Positions 1-7,935 of a stretch of 64,000 bases of DNA are shown here, piece after piece. Below the pieces are notes generated by a model that did not search any database, was not told the DNA's origin, and saw nothing but the letters and a program-made list of their open reading frames with translations. Origin of the DNA: an uncultured Granulosicoccaceae bacterium (GTDB lineage Bacteria > Pseudomonadota > Gammaproteobacteria > Granulosicoccales > Granulosicoccaceae); contig CALLOA010000006.1 in assembly GCA_938005265.1 (NCBI GenBank), positions 1 through 64,000 on the forward strand, given 5' to 3'. Position 1 is the first letter of the stretch. Each line of letters opens with the position of its first letter. The position numbers and the translations under genes are program-made.

Positions 1-402
1 AGATATCAGCCCGTCGTAATGATTGTCAGGTTCAGTCAGAGGCTCTGAGAAGTCGGCAATCTTCAGTTCCTGATAAGCGCCAGTGAGTTGCGCACGTTGC
101 AACATGGATTCTGATAAATCAGCACCCGTGAGGTTCCGGTAGCCGGCTGCAGCCAGCTGAGTGCCTACTTTGCCACTTCCGCATCCAGCGTCATACAGGC
201 ATGCATTTGTATCTGAAAGCATCTGGCAAAGCAGATCAGCAGCAATTTTTGGCGCTACATAGCCATAGGCATCAAGATCTTCATCATAGCTCTGCCAATC
301 AGCATAAGTTTGTTTCGCTTCCTCATTACTGCTGCTTGCAACCAGCTTCTGAATGGTTTTTTCGACTTTTTCAAAGATTGCCCGATCGTTATCAGAGGTC
401 AT
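1..402 (-). CDS. Class I SAM-dependent methyltransferase (partial, N-terminal part)
   Basis: Reading from an ATG at 402 toward the left edge gives an open frame of 134 codons with no stop, so the C-terminus lies outside the window. The N-terminus (MTSDNDRAIFEKVEKTIQKL) is followed about 70 residues in by the glycine-rich SAM-binding motif DAGCGSGKVG and then by GADLSESMLQRA, the usual motif I and motif II acidic loop of a Rossmann-fold class I methyltransferase. The segment AYGYVAPKIAADLL just before motif I resembles the methyltransferase type 11/12 group acting on small molecules. The substrate cannot be told. It diverges from the GH16 gene, with 176 bp between the two starts. Confidence 0.8.
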   Translation of the reverse strand, partial: MTSDNDRAIFEKVEKTIQKLVASSSNEEAKQTYADWQSYDEDLDAYGYVAPKIAADLLCQMLSDTNACLYDAGCGSGKVGTQLAAAGYRNLTGADLSESMLQRAQLTGAYQELKIADFSEPLTEPDNHYDGLIS

Positions 403-578
403 GCGGGTTCACTCGATGTAGTGGTTAGTAAAATGCACCTGTCAACCAATAGCCTGGGTTTGCCATTCGCAGGTTGCATTTGTTTACTTTATCTTTCTCA
501 TTAATAACCTTGGATAATATCATTTGCACCTTCCAATCGACTACCATTTGACCTGATAACAACGGCAATCGATTGAAA

Positions 579-3071
579 ATGCAAGACTTTACGATTTCGA
601 CCAAAGAGCGCGCCAAGGCTCTACCCGGTTGTAGCTTTTTTGGCAAGCTGGTCTGGGTGTCCGGGCTCATGTCAATCATGGCTGCACAGGCCGCTGCCAA
701 TCCATTTGTGGACGGCTCAGCTATACGCTGGACAGGTAGCGACTGGTATCAGGTGCAGTCGGCCGTAGATTTCAGGCCGGTGTGCGAGGGTGGTAATGCT
801 TGTCACGTCTTGCCAGGTGTCTATCATGTCATCAATCTGACCAGTGGTGAACGATTTGAGAATATTCAGGTAGGAGAGTCGGCAACACCCCAAATACCCG
901 TAACTGGCGGCAACAACAGCAACGGAAACCCGGCAAATAATTCGGGGGGCAATTCAGCAGCTGGCGCAACCAATTATGCTAACGGTATCGTTGAAAACGC
1001 AGGAACGATCAGTTGGACTGAATCGGGTTGGCATCAGGTGCAATCCATGTCGGATTTTTCATCAGTCTGTGAAGGGGGTAGCTCCTGTGTTGTGCCTGCA
1101 GGCAACTATGTGGTGATCAATCATAGTACGGGTCAGCGTACAGAAAACATTCGCGTGGGCAGTGGAGGGACGTCAGTAGGCTCTGGTTCCGGTACAACAT
1201 CAGGTTCTTCATCAAGTGAAGATGATTTTGTCATTACCGGGAACATCATTGAATTTCTGAATACTGACTGGTTTCAGGTGCAAAGGGCATCTGATTTTGT
1301 AACTGTATGTCAGGGCGAATCGAGTTGTGATCTGCCCACGGGAACCTATAATGTCATCAACCATTCCAGCAGCCAACGATTTAATGGCGTTCAGGTAGGT
1401 ACTGTAGCGAACGGAACCAATACACCACCACCGCCATCACCACCAGCTAGCGGCTCGACATCAGCCGAATCCGTCGCTTCGGGTAGTGAGATTCAGCTAT
1501 TTGGCGGTGATTACTACCAGGTACAGTCAGCGCTCGATTTCAGTACTGTGTGCGAAGGCAACATCAACTCTTGTAGTGTTGCAGACGGGCTGTACACCGT
1601 AATTAACCATTCCAGCGGCGAACGATTCAATGATATTCGTGTTGGAGCAGGGCCCGCACCAGATATCTATTCACTCGATTCAGCTGACCCTTTCAATTCC
1701 CGTTTCGAGACTCTGCGGGCCAGCGCACCTACCAGTGGTATTCCGTCGCAACCGCAAAACCTGCGAATCGAACTGATTTCCAATGACTGGGTGGAGTTCA
1801 ACTGGTCGCCTTCAGCAGACAATGGTGAAGTTGTGGCTTACAACATCTACCGCGACAGTACTGCCGCTCCGCTGTATGTACTGGAAAGAGGTATGACTCA
1901 CCCCAATCCGGGGGTTGCGGCCGAGCTTGCCAAGCTATGGTCTACATCATCGTTTATCGATTGCAATCGTACGCGATTTTATAACGAAATTTTCTTTTGT
2001 AACGGTGGCCCTAATGGAGAAGCGGCTCGCGGACCTGAAGTGGGGGCCAGTCACACTTACTATGTATCAGCGGTTGATAACAACGGCAACGAGTCAGTGC
2101 TTTCCGAGCCGTTGAATGTGCAGTTGTACAGCCAGAGTGGTGCACCTGTGCAACCGTACCGGGACCCACACCTTTTGCCCGCCAATGAAGCCATGTATGA
2201 GCAGGGTATCGGTAGCCCCGCCAATTTTCTGAATCGATTCCAGCTGGTATTTGATGAAGAATTTAACGGCAGCCAGTTGGACAGAAGCAAGTGGAATTCG
2301 CGCCTGGTATGGGGGCCTGATGTCACGATAAATGATGAACAGCAATATTTCGTCGATATACTCAACGAGCCGGATTTCGGTTATGACCCGTTCGAATTTA
2401 CAGGTTCCACGCTAAAAATTGTAGCAAGTAAAACTCCGGCGGCGTTACTGGGGCGTGCCAATGGCATGCGTTACTTGTCCGGTGCGCTCAGTTCGTTTGA
2501 CCGTTTCGGTTTTACTTATGGTTATACAGAAGCACGAATGAAGTTCAGCGGAGTCTTCGGTGCGTTATCTACGTTTTATTTATATCATCGTTATCCCGCC
2601 AATCATGCTCCGGAAATCGATATAGCTGAATATCTTGGCTATAACCGCTTCGGCGACGAAGATGTTTTCCAGACTTACCACTACCATGATTCACAGTACC
2701 CGTCGAATGGCATAATCCGTTCAACATCAACTATGAGTCACCGCAACGAATCAGGTGCCTTGTACGCCGATGCGTTTCATACTTTCGGAGCATTATGGGA
2801 GCCCGGTCTGGTTGTCTGGTATATAGACGGCGTTGAAGTCAGGCGTATTCATGGCCCTCAGGTAGGCAGGCAAAGCATGAACGTCATTACCTATCTGGTA
2901 ACGGGTAGTGCCTGGCCTGCAGCACCAGATCAATATGTTCCAGCTGATGATCTTGATGAAATGAGAGATGATATAGTTAATCTGCCACTGAAGCTCGAAG
3001 ATGACTACCCTCTGGAATTAGAGATCGATTACATTCGGGTGTGGCAATTGCCTGAACGCGTCGGCAACTAA
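579..3071 (+). CDS. Secreted multidomain GH16 glycoside hydrolase with four N-terminal cysteine modules
   Basis: An 830-residue exported protein. A hydrophobic signal peptide ends near AQAAA (residue 40). Four copies of a ~54-residue module follow, at about residues 47-100, 142-194, 221-274 and 303-356. Each has the pattern [W/Y]-x-QVQ, a DF..VC.G...C pair of cysteines, and a VIN(H/L)(S/T)SGERF-like end, and they are separated by Gly/Ser/Asn linkers. A fibronectin type III-like domain (about 388-500) precedes the catalytic domain (about 555-830). That domain shows the GH16 signature EIDIAE with E679, D681 and E684 as expected nucleophile, helper and acid/base. GH16 enzymes cleave beta-1,3, beta-1,4 or mixed glycans (laminarin, lichenan, agar, carrageenan); the exact substrate is unknown. 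The start ATG is preferred over a TTG two codons upstream. Its position before the pel locus may mean a matrix or algal-polysaccharide role, but that is inference. Confidence 0.85.
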   Translation: MQDFTISTKERAKALPGCSFFGKLVWVSGLMSIMAAQAAANPFVDGSAIRWTGSDWYQVQSAVDFRPVCEGGNACHVLPGVYHVINLTSGERFENIQVGESATPQIPVTGGNNSNGNPANNSGGNSAAGATNYANGIVENAGTISWTESGWHQVQSMSDFSSVCEGGSSCVVPAGNYVVINHSTGQRTENIRVGSGGTSVGSGSGTTSGSSSSEDDFVITGNIIEFLNTDWFQVQRASDFVTVCQGESSCDLPTGTYNVINHSSSQRFNGVQVGTVANGTNTPPPPSPPASGSTSAESVASGSEIQLFGGDYYQVQSALDFSTVCEGNINSCSVADGLYTVINHSSGERFNDIRVGAGPAPDIYSLDSADPFNSRFETLRASAPTSGIPSQPQNLRIELISNDWVEFNWSPSADNGEVVAYNIYRDSTAAPLYVLERGMTHPNPGVAAELAKLWSTSSFIDCNRTRFYNEIFFCNGGPNGEAARGPEVGASHTYYVSAVDNNGNESVLSEPLNVQLYSQSGAPVQPYRDPHLLPANEAMYEQGIGSPANFLNRFQLVFDEEFNGSQLDRSKWNSRLVWGPDVTINDEQQYFVDILNEPDFGYDPFEFTGSTLKIVASKTPAALLGRANGMRYLSGALSSFDRFGFTYGYTEARMKFSGVFGALSTFYLYHRYPANHAPEIDIAEYLGYNRFGDEDVFQTYHYHDSQYPSNGIIRSTSTMSHRNESGALYADAFHTFGALWEPGLVVWYIDGVEVRRIHGPQVGRQSMNVITYLVTGSAWPAAPDQYVPADDLDEMRDDIVNLPLKLEDDYPLELEIDYIRVWQLPERVGN

Positions 3072-3115
3072 ACGCAAGGTTTGGTGGCCGCTTAACCTTT
3101 GGAACAAGTGAGTCA

Positions 3116-3865
3116 ATGAACCAGGAAAAGAAAAAGGAATTGGCCCGCCGCCTGGCACCGGGTGGTTTACTGAGAGCCGGCATCAATATGTCAAACTTTT
3201 TGCTTGTGACCGGTAAAACCGCTGGTGGAGAGCCGACAGGGGTTTCGCCGGACATGGCACGGGCATTGGCTGCTGAGCTGGGCCTGGATGCTCGCATGCT
3301 GCCATATGAAGGGCCGGGTCAGCTGGCTGATGCCATTGCTGACAAGGCTTGGGATATCGGGAATATTGCCGCTGAACCGGAGCGCGCTAAAACGATCCAT
3401 TTCTCATCCGCCTATTGTGAAATACAGGCAACCTATCTGATTCACAACGAATCACTGGGCACCATCTCTGGCATAGAAGCAGTTGATCAGCCCGGTGTGC
3501 GTATTGCGGTTAAGGAACGCAGCGCCTACGATCTGTTCCTGACCGATAATCTGCAACATGCCGAGCTGCTTAGAGCACCCAGTATCGATGCATCGTTTGA
3601 TCTATTTGTGGCAGAAAAACTCGAAGTACTTGCAGGCCTTCGTCCTGCTCTGCAAGCGCAGCAAGAGAAACTTCCGGGTTCGGTGTTGCTTGATGAAAGT
3701 TTTACGGCTATTCAGCAATCGATTGGGTGCCAGCCCGGTCTTGAAGATGTTGCTGCATTTATTGAGGATTTTGTTTGTCGGTCAATCGCTGAGGGCCTGG
3801 TTGCCGAGTTAATCGAAAAGCACGGTGTAAATGGTCGCTTGTCGGTTGCGCCCATGCCATCCTGA
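3116..3865 (+). CDS. Leaderless family-3-type substrate-binding protein
   Basis: 249 residues resembling the periplasmic amino-acid-binding proteins of ABC transporters (SBP_bac_3, PF00497). It has the strand-helix start GLLRAGINMSNFLLV, then GVSPDMARALAAELGLDARML, the DIGNIAAEPERAKTIHFS region, and the second-lobe segment GVRIAVKERSAYDLFL. It begins MNQEKKKELARRLAPGG, which is charged and not a signal peptide, so as annotated it would stay in the cytoplasm. No permease or ATPase gene lies nearby. It starts 44 bp after the GH16 gene on the same strand and may be co-transcribed with it. It could be a cytosolic ligand sensor or a cyclohexadienyl-dehydratase-like enzyme; the sequence does not decide. 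Confidence 0.7.
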   Translation: MNQEKKKELARRLAPGGLLRAGINMSNFLLVTGKTAGGEPTGVSPDMARALAAELGLDARMLPYEGPGQLADAIADKAWDIGNIAAEPERAKTIHFSSAYCEIQATYLIHNESLGTISGIEAVDQPGVRIAVKERSAYDLFLTDNLQHAELLRAPSIDASFDLFVAEKLEVLAGLRPALQAQQEKLPGSVLLDESFTAIQQSIGCQPGLEDVAAFIEDFVCRSIAEGLVAELIEKHGVNGRLSVAPMPS

Positions 3866-4094
3866 TATTTATCGCAGCCGAGTTGTCCTCAGCTTATGCT
3901 TTGGCCGCTCACACTTACACCATTCAACTTTAATTAGTCAGAAATTTGTTAGCGCGACTCAGCGCAGCCCGGGGCCGTCAGAGTGCGGGCAGGCTGCACT
4001 TTGCTTGCTGAAGCTCTTCACTTGCCCACAGTATGGCATCAATTCTGCCTCAACCTTGCCAGAAATGACTTCGAATGGCAGGCATAGGTGGAAC

Positions 4095-5123
4095 ATGACA
4101 AAAAAAGGGAATGGTGGTGCAATACTGGTAACTGGTGGAGCAGGCTATATTGGTAGCCATGTTGTGAAATTGCTGGGAGAGCGTGGTGAGCAAATCGTTG
4201 TACTGGATGATTTGTCTAAAGGCAATCGTGACGCTGTGCTCCACGGTGAGTTCGTTGAAGGCAATACTGGTGATGAAGCGCTGGTATCGGAGGTACTGAA
4301 AAAGTACAACATACAAACAGTGATGCACTTTGCCGCTCATACCATTGTGCCGGAGAGCGTCGCAGACCCGCTGAAATACTATCGAAACAATACTGCAGCC
4401 ACCCGCAGTCTGCTGGAGTGTTGCCAGAATGCCGGTGTTGAGCATTTTATATTCTCGTCCACTGCAGCAACTTACGGTATTCCGGAAGATGCATCAAAGC
4501 CGTGTAGTGAAACATTGCCGACTGCGCCGATTAACCCCTATGGTATGTCGAAGCTTATGTCCGAGCATATGTTGAAGGACCTGAGCGCAGCGTGCGATAT
4601 GCGCCATGTCATTTTGCGTTACTTTAACGTTGCCGGCTGTGATCCTGATGGCAAGATAGGTCAGTCAACCAAAAACGCAACCTTGCTCATCAAGGTTGCT
4701 GCCGAAGTCGCCGTTGGCAAACGTGATTCTCTGTGTGTGTATGGTACTGACTATCCGACCGAGGATGGCACTGGAGTGCGTGACTATATCCACGTAACTG
4801 ATCTTGCAGCTGCGCACTTGTCTGCGCTGGATTATCTTCGTAAAGGCGGAGAATCCACTTTGGTAAATTGTGGTTATGGCCGTGGCTACAGCGTTCGTCA
4901 GGTTATTGATGCAGTTAACAAGCATCATGGTTCACCAATCAATGTGATCGAAGAGCCACGACGTGCAGGCGATCCGCCCACATTGATAGCTGCTGTAGAG
5001 AAAATTCACCAGACATTGGACTGGAAACCGGTGAACGATGATCTCGATACGATAGTTAAATCCACTCTGAATTGGGAACATACGTTACTCAAGCGCGAAG
5101 AAGAAGGGAAAAATGCTGCCTGA
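4095..5123 (+). CDS. galE: UDP-hexose 4-epimerase (GalE/PelX-like)
   Basis: A 342-residue extended SDR enzyme. The NAD-binding loop TGGAGYIGSH sits at the N-terminus, with the catalytic SST and Y149-x-x-x-K153 (YGMSK) and the C-terminal EEPRRAGDPP substrate segment. It interconverts UDP-Glc/UDP-Gal and, in some members, UDP-GlcNAc/UDP-GalNAc. The position equivalent to E. coli GalE Tyr299, which closes the sugar pocket, aligns with V257 (STLVNCG versus HIYNLG). A small residue here is expected to admit the N-acetyl group, which fits a role supplying UDP-GalNAc for the GalN/GalNAc-rich Pel polymer, as PelX does in some pseudomonads. The start at 4095 has AGGTGG five bases upstream and places the NAD loop at the usual distance; the frame stays open to 3831 but that extension has no family match. 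Confidence 0.88.
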   Translation: MTKKGNGGAILVTGGAGYIGSHVVKLLGERGEQIVVLDDLSKGNRDAVLHGEFVEGNTGDEALVSEVLKKYNIQTVMHFAAHTIVPESVADPLKYYRNNTAATRSLLECCQNAGVEHFIFSSTAATYGIPEDASKPCSETLPTAPINPYGMSKLMSEHMLKDLSAACDMRHVILRYFNVAGCDPDGKIGQSTKNATLLIKVAAEVAVGKRDSLCVYGTDYPTEDGTGVRDYIHVTDLAAAHLSALDYLRKGGESTLVNCGYGRGYSVRQVIDAVNKHHGSPINVIEEPRRAGDPPTLIAAVEKIHQTLDWKPVNDDLDTIVKSTLNWEHTLLKREEEGKNAA

Positions 5124-5254
5124 AGTGCGCAGCATTTTCGAATCGGGTACAGAGTTCGCCATAGTTTTCTCATTGTAAATTCTTGCAGGATTGGTATTCA
5201 GCGGTAGAGCCTTGTCAATGCTGGCGTGACCGTTGCTTTACTCTTACCCGATAC

Positions 5255-5284
5255 CTCCATCGAAGCCTTCAAAGGTCGATGGAG
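5255..5284. promoter_or_regulatory. Perfect 9-bp inverted repeat upstream of pelC
   Basis: CTCCATCGA (5255-5263) and TCGATGGAG (5276-5284) are exact reverse complements separated by 12 bases, 31 bp before the pelC start. There is no U-run after it, so it is not a standard terminator of the epimerase gene. It could be an operator or an RNA hairpin near the pelC ribosome-binding region. No known regulator site is recognised. Confidence 0.4.
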
Positions 5285-5315
5285 AAAGCAAAACCAATAA
5301 TATCGTGGAACTCGA

Positions 5316-6359
5316 ATGTCCTGCACATTAACGTTTTTTCTTCGGCAAAAGAATTTTCTTCGGCAAAGGAATCGAAGCACTATTACTCGCCTACGCCGTA
5401 TTTCAGCAATTATTCTTTGTGCTTTGCCATTTTTGTCTGCTTGTAAATCAGTTACTTCGACACCCACAGTTGTCGCTGATTCCGGGCAGCGCTGGGCATT
5501 GTTGCCGATCGAGAATCTATCAGCAACGCCGCTGGCTGGCGCTCGGGCATCCAATATGGTTGAAACTCAGTTGCGTCGACGAGGTGTTACGCTACTGGCA
5601 AACTATGCGGATTCTGCAGCTAATGCCGAGCAAGATCTTGCAACGCTACTCAACAGCCGTGCTGAAATGGAAAGAGCCAGGCAATGGGCGCGCAGTAATG
5701 GCTATCGCTATGCTGTAACCGGTTCGGTTAACGAATGGCACTACAAAACGGGAACAGACAAAGAACCTGCGGTTGGTCTGAATCTGAAGGTCATTGACTT
5801 GCCCACAGGTTTGGTTATCTGGCAAGGTACTGGATCAAGAACAGGCTGGGGGTATTCCAACCTGGCGCGTATTGGCGAAAAGGTTGCCAACGATCTAGTC
5901 TCTAAAATTTCGATACAGCGTCAGAGTGTTGCAAGTACTCCATCGCTTGCTGCTGCCTTGCCGGGAACTATATCTGCAGGTCCCGCGCCGTCCGTACCGT
6001 CATCTGCTCAACGGTTACAAATTTCAACTCCGCAAACCGCGCCAGCTGCGCTGCAACCACCGTTGGGAGCGGCAACGCCTGACGTCGAACCGGCAACCTA
6101 TTTGCCACGTTTGCAGATTCCTTCCTCGTACGTAGTCCCGCAAGGAGAAATCGTGGAAATTCCCGATGCCCCGGTACAAGCAACCGTCATTCCTGCCACC
6201 CCGGATGAGGCGCAGGAAGTCATCGTACTTAGCAGCGGTAGCAATGCGCAACCACCGGTCGGTTTGCCAGGACTGTCTATACCTGGGCAAACAGCAGATG
6301 ATGAATATCAGGCAGTACCGCACGACGATGAGTCTTCACAAAACATTTCAATAGAATAA
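5316..6359 (+). CDS. pelC: PelC-like outer-membrane lipoprotein with Pro/Ala-rich tail
   Basis: 347 residues. A lipoprotein signal ends in LSAC (Cys43), with Lys at +2, which favours the outer membrane. The n-region is unusually long because of a six-residue duplication (FLRQKN/FLRQRN). Residues about 60-200 form a PelC/LpoB-like domain: RWALLPIENLS, ETQLRRRG, YRYAVTGSVNEW, LKVIDLPTGLVIWQGTG. In Pseudomonas aeruginosa PelC (172 residues) forms a ring at the inner face of the outer membrane that funnels Pel toward PelB. Residues about 205-347 are an Ala/Pro/Ser-rich, probably disordered extension that the family normally lacks. The same core motifs recur at the N-terminus of the PelA gene downstream. 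No other in-frame start lies before the lipobox. The identification rests on motifs and operon context. Confidence 0.8.
   Translation: MSCTLTFFLRQKNFLRQRNRSTITRLRRISAIILCALPFLSACKSVTSTPTVVADSGQRWALLPIENLSATPLAGARASNMVETQLRRRGVTLLANYADSAANAEQDLATLLNSRAEMERARQWARSNGYRYAVTGSVNEWHYKTGTDKEPAVGLNLKVIDLPTGLVIWQGTGSRTGWGYSNLARIGEKVANDLVSKISIQRQSVASTPSLAAALPGTISAGPAPSVPSSAQRLQISTPQTAPAALQPPLGAATPDVEPATYLPRLQIPSSYVVPQGEIVEIPDAPVQATVIPATPDEAQEVIVLSSGSNAQPPVGLPGLSIPGQTADDEYQAVPHDDESSQNISIE
5336..5371 (+). repeat. 18-bp tandem duplication in the pelC signal peptide
   Basis: Two adjacent 18-bp units (5336-5353 and 5354-5371) differ by one base and encode FLRQKN/FLRQRN in the positively charged n-region of the PelC signal peptide. 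The duplication is in frame. Confidence 0.9.
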
Positions 6360-6471
6360 TTTGTTCTCCGATGATCGTGGTAGCAGCTTAAAGTTCGAAT
6401 CGAGGAAACGCACATTGGCTTTTTTGGAAAAATTAGGTGGCAAGCTACCCACGTTTGATTTCAGGGAACTG

Positions 6472-7935
6472 ATGTCGAGCGGGCGCGCGGAAAAGAAAGC
6501 TGACGGTAAATCGGGTTCAGTAAAATCACGCAGCAGTGAATCTGCTATTTCACGACTTGACCTTCGCCGGTTTATAGAGCTCGCTGTATTTGCTTTGACG
6601 GCTCCAATCGTCGGGATCGTCCTGTTTTCAGATGATCCCTTGGGAATTAGCTCAGGCTTTGCATGGGCTGCCGTTGGTCCGGTTATATTCGCGGCGCGCT
6701 ATGGCGTAAGCTGGGGAGCCAGTTGCGCACTCCTGGCCGTGGTTGCGATTCTCTATCCACATGCGGCCTACCTTAGTCAGTACGCTCAACCGATAGCGTT
6801 AGCCATTGGTACGCTGGTGTTGGCTGTCATCGTAGGTGATTCCAGTACAAATTGGCGCAAGCGGGCGGGGCAAGCGAGCGCTGAAAATCAGTACCTGCGA
6901 CACCGACTGAAAGAATTCTCGAACGACTATCATGTTCTCAAGGTGTCACACGGGCAGCTGGAAGAATACATGGCGGGGCAGAAACTGAGTCTGCGCCAGG
7001 CCTTGCAGCAGCTAAAACCCGTACTTGGCACTAACCGTGACGGCATGCAGGCGGGTGAAGAGCTAATGGCAGTATTTGCTCAATTTTGCTCTGTACAGGT
7101 TGCAGGCCTGTATACGATGAAAAGTGACACAGTCATTAATCCGCAGGCTGTGGCAATCCATGGCAACATGGGAGAGCTGCCTGTATTCGACAAAATACTT
7201 AACGCTGCAGTTAAAGAAAAAAAGTTAGCCAGTATCAAATTATCAACACTGGCCGATGACCAACATGCTGATGGTTTGCTGGCAGCCGTCCCCATTGCTG
7301 ATTCCAACGGCAACTTGCATGGTGTCCTTGCGATACGCGATATGCATTTCATGGCGTTCCAGCAGGAAAACCTGAATCTGCTTTCTTTGCTGACAGGATA
7401 TATCGGAGATATGCTGACACGTTCTCGTGGAAGCGGGCAATCGCAAGGCGCCTGGTTCATGGCTGAGCTTGAAACTGCCCTGCGTTTTGCACGCACCCAC
7501 AGTGTACAGTCTGCACTGCTTAGCTTGCGCTTGAAACGCTTTGATCGTGATGCTGATGTTGCTGAATTTATTTCTACCAACATTCGCAGTCTCGATGCAT
7601 CCTGGCAACCCAAGACCAAAGATGGTTCCTACACCGTTGTCATCCTTTTGCCATTGGTGACCGAAGCACAAGCGGAAGGATACGTGGCTCGACTGGTTGC
7701 TGCGATCCAGAAAGAATATGGTATCGGCTTGGATAAGATTGTCAGGAACTGTCGCGCCATGCAGCTGGACAGTTCCATAAATCAGTCTGATTGCCTGGAT
7801 TTCCTGCAGGGCAAGGAAGTCAATCGACAGGCCAAGGCCAGGTACCTGATGCGTGCGCAAACGCCAGGAGCAAAGGGGCAGGATATCGGCCCGGCCGAAG
7901 CACAGGATGAAGCTGCAGCAGGAAAGGCAGCATAA
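6472..7935 (+). CDS. pelD: PelD, c-di-GMP receptor of the Pel synthase
   Basis: 488 residues. An inner-membrane protein with about four transmembrane segments (from FIELAVFALTAPIVGIVLF), a coiled stretch, a GAF domain and a degenerate GGDEF domain. The c-di-GMP inhibitory-site signature R372-S-L-D375 is followed by R407, the same spacing as the R367/D370/R402 ligands described for P. aeruginosa PelD, so allosteric activation by c-di-GMP is expected. A tail rich in Ala, Glu and Gln extends past the usual end. The ATG at 6472 has AGGGA four bases upstream and gives residue numbers close to the family; TTG codons at 6415 (behind GAGGAA) and 6361 are alternatives. Its stop overlaps the pelE start by one base. 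Confidence 0.88.
   Translation: MSSGRAEKKADGKSGSVKSRSSESAISRLDLRRFIELAVFALTAPIVGIVLFSDDPLGISSGFAWAAVGPVIFAARYGVSWGASCALLAVVAILYPHAAYLSQYAQPIALAIGTLVLAVIVGDSSTNWRKRAGQASAENQYLRHRLKEFSNDYHVLKVSHGQLEEYMAGQKLSLRQALQQLKPVLGTNRDGMQAGEELMAVFAQFCSVQVAGLYTMKSDTVINPQAVAIHGNMGELPVFDKILNAAVKEKKLASIKLSTLADDQHADGLLAAVPIADSNGNLHGVLAIRDMHFMAFQQENLNLLSLLTGYIGDMLTRSRGSGQSQGAWFMAELETALRFARTHSVQSALLSLRLKRFDRDADVAEFISTNIRSLDASWQPKTKDGSYTVVILLPLVTEAQAEGYVARLVAAIQKEYGIGLDKIVRNCRAMQLDSSINQSDCLDFLQGKEVNRQAKARYLMRAQTPGAKGQDIGPAEAQDEAAAGKAA

Noticed and set aside
3831-4094. 88-residue N-terminal extension of the epimerase
   Set aside because: No family match; the NAD-binding loop belongs at the N-terminus and a good ribosome-binding site precedes 4095.
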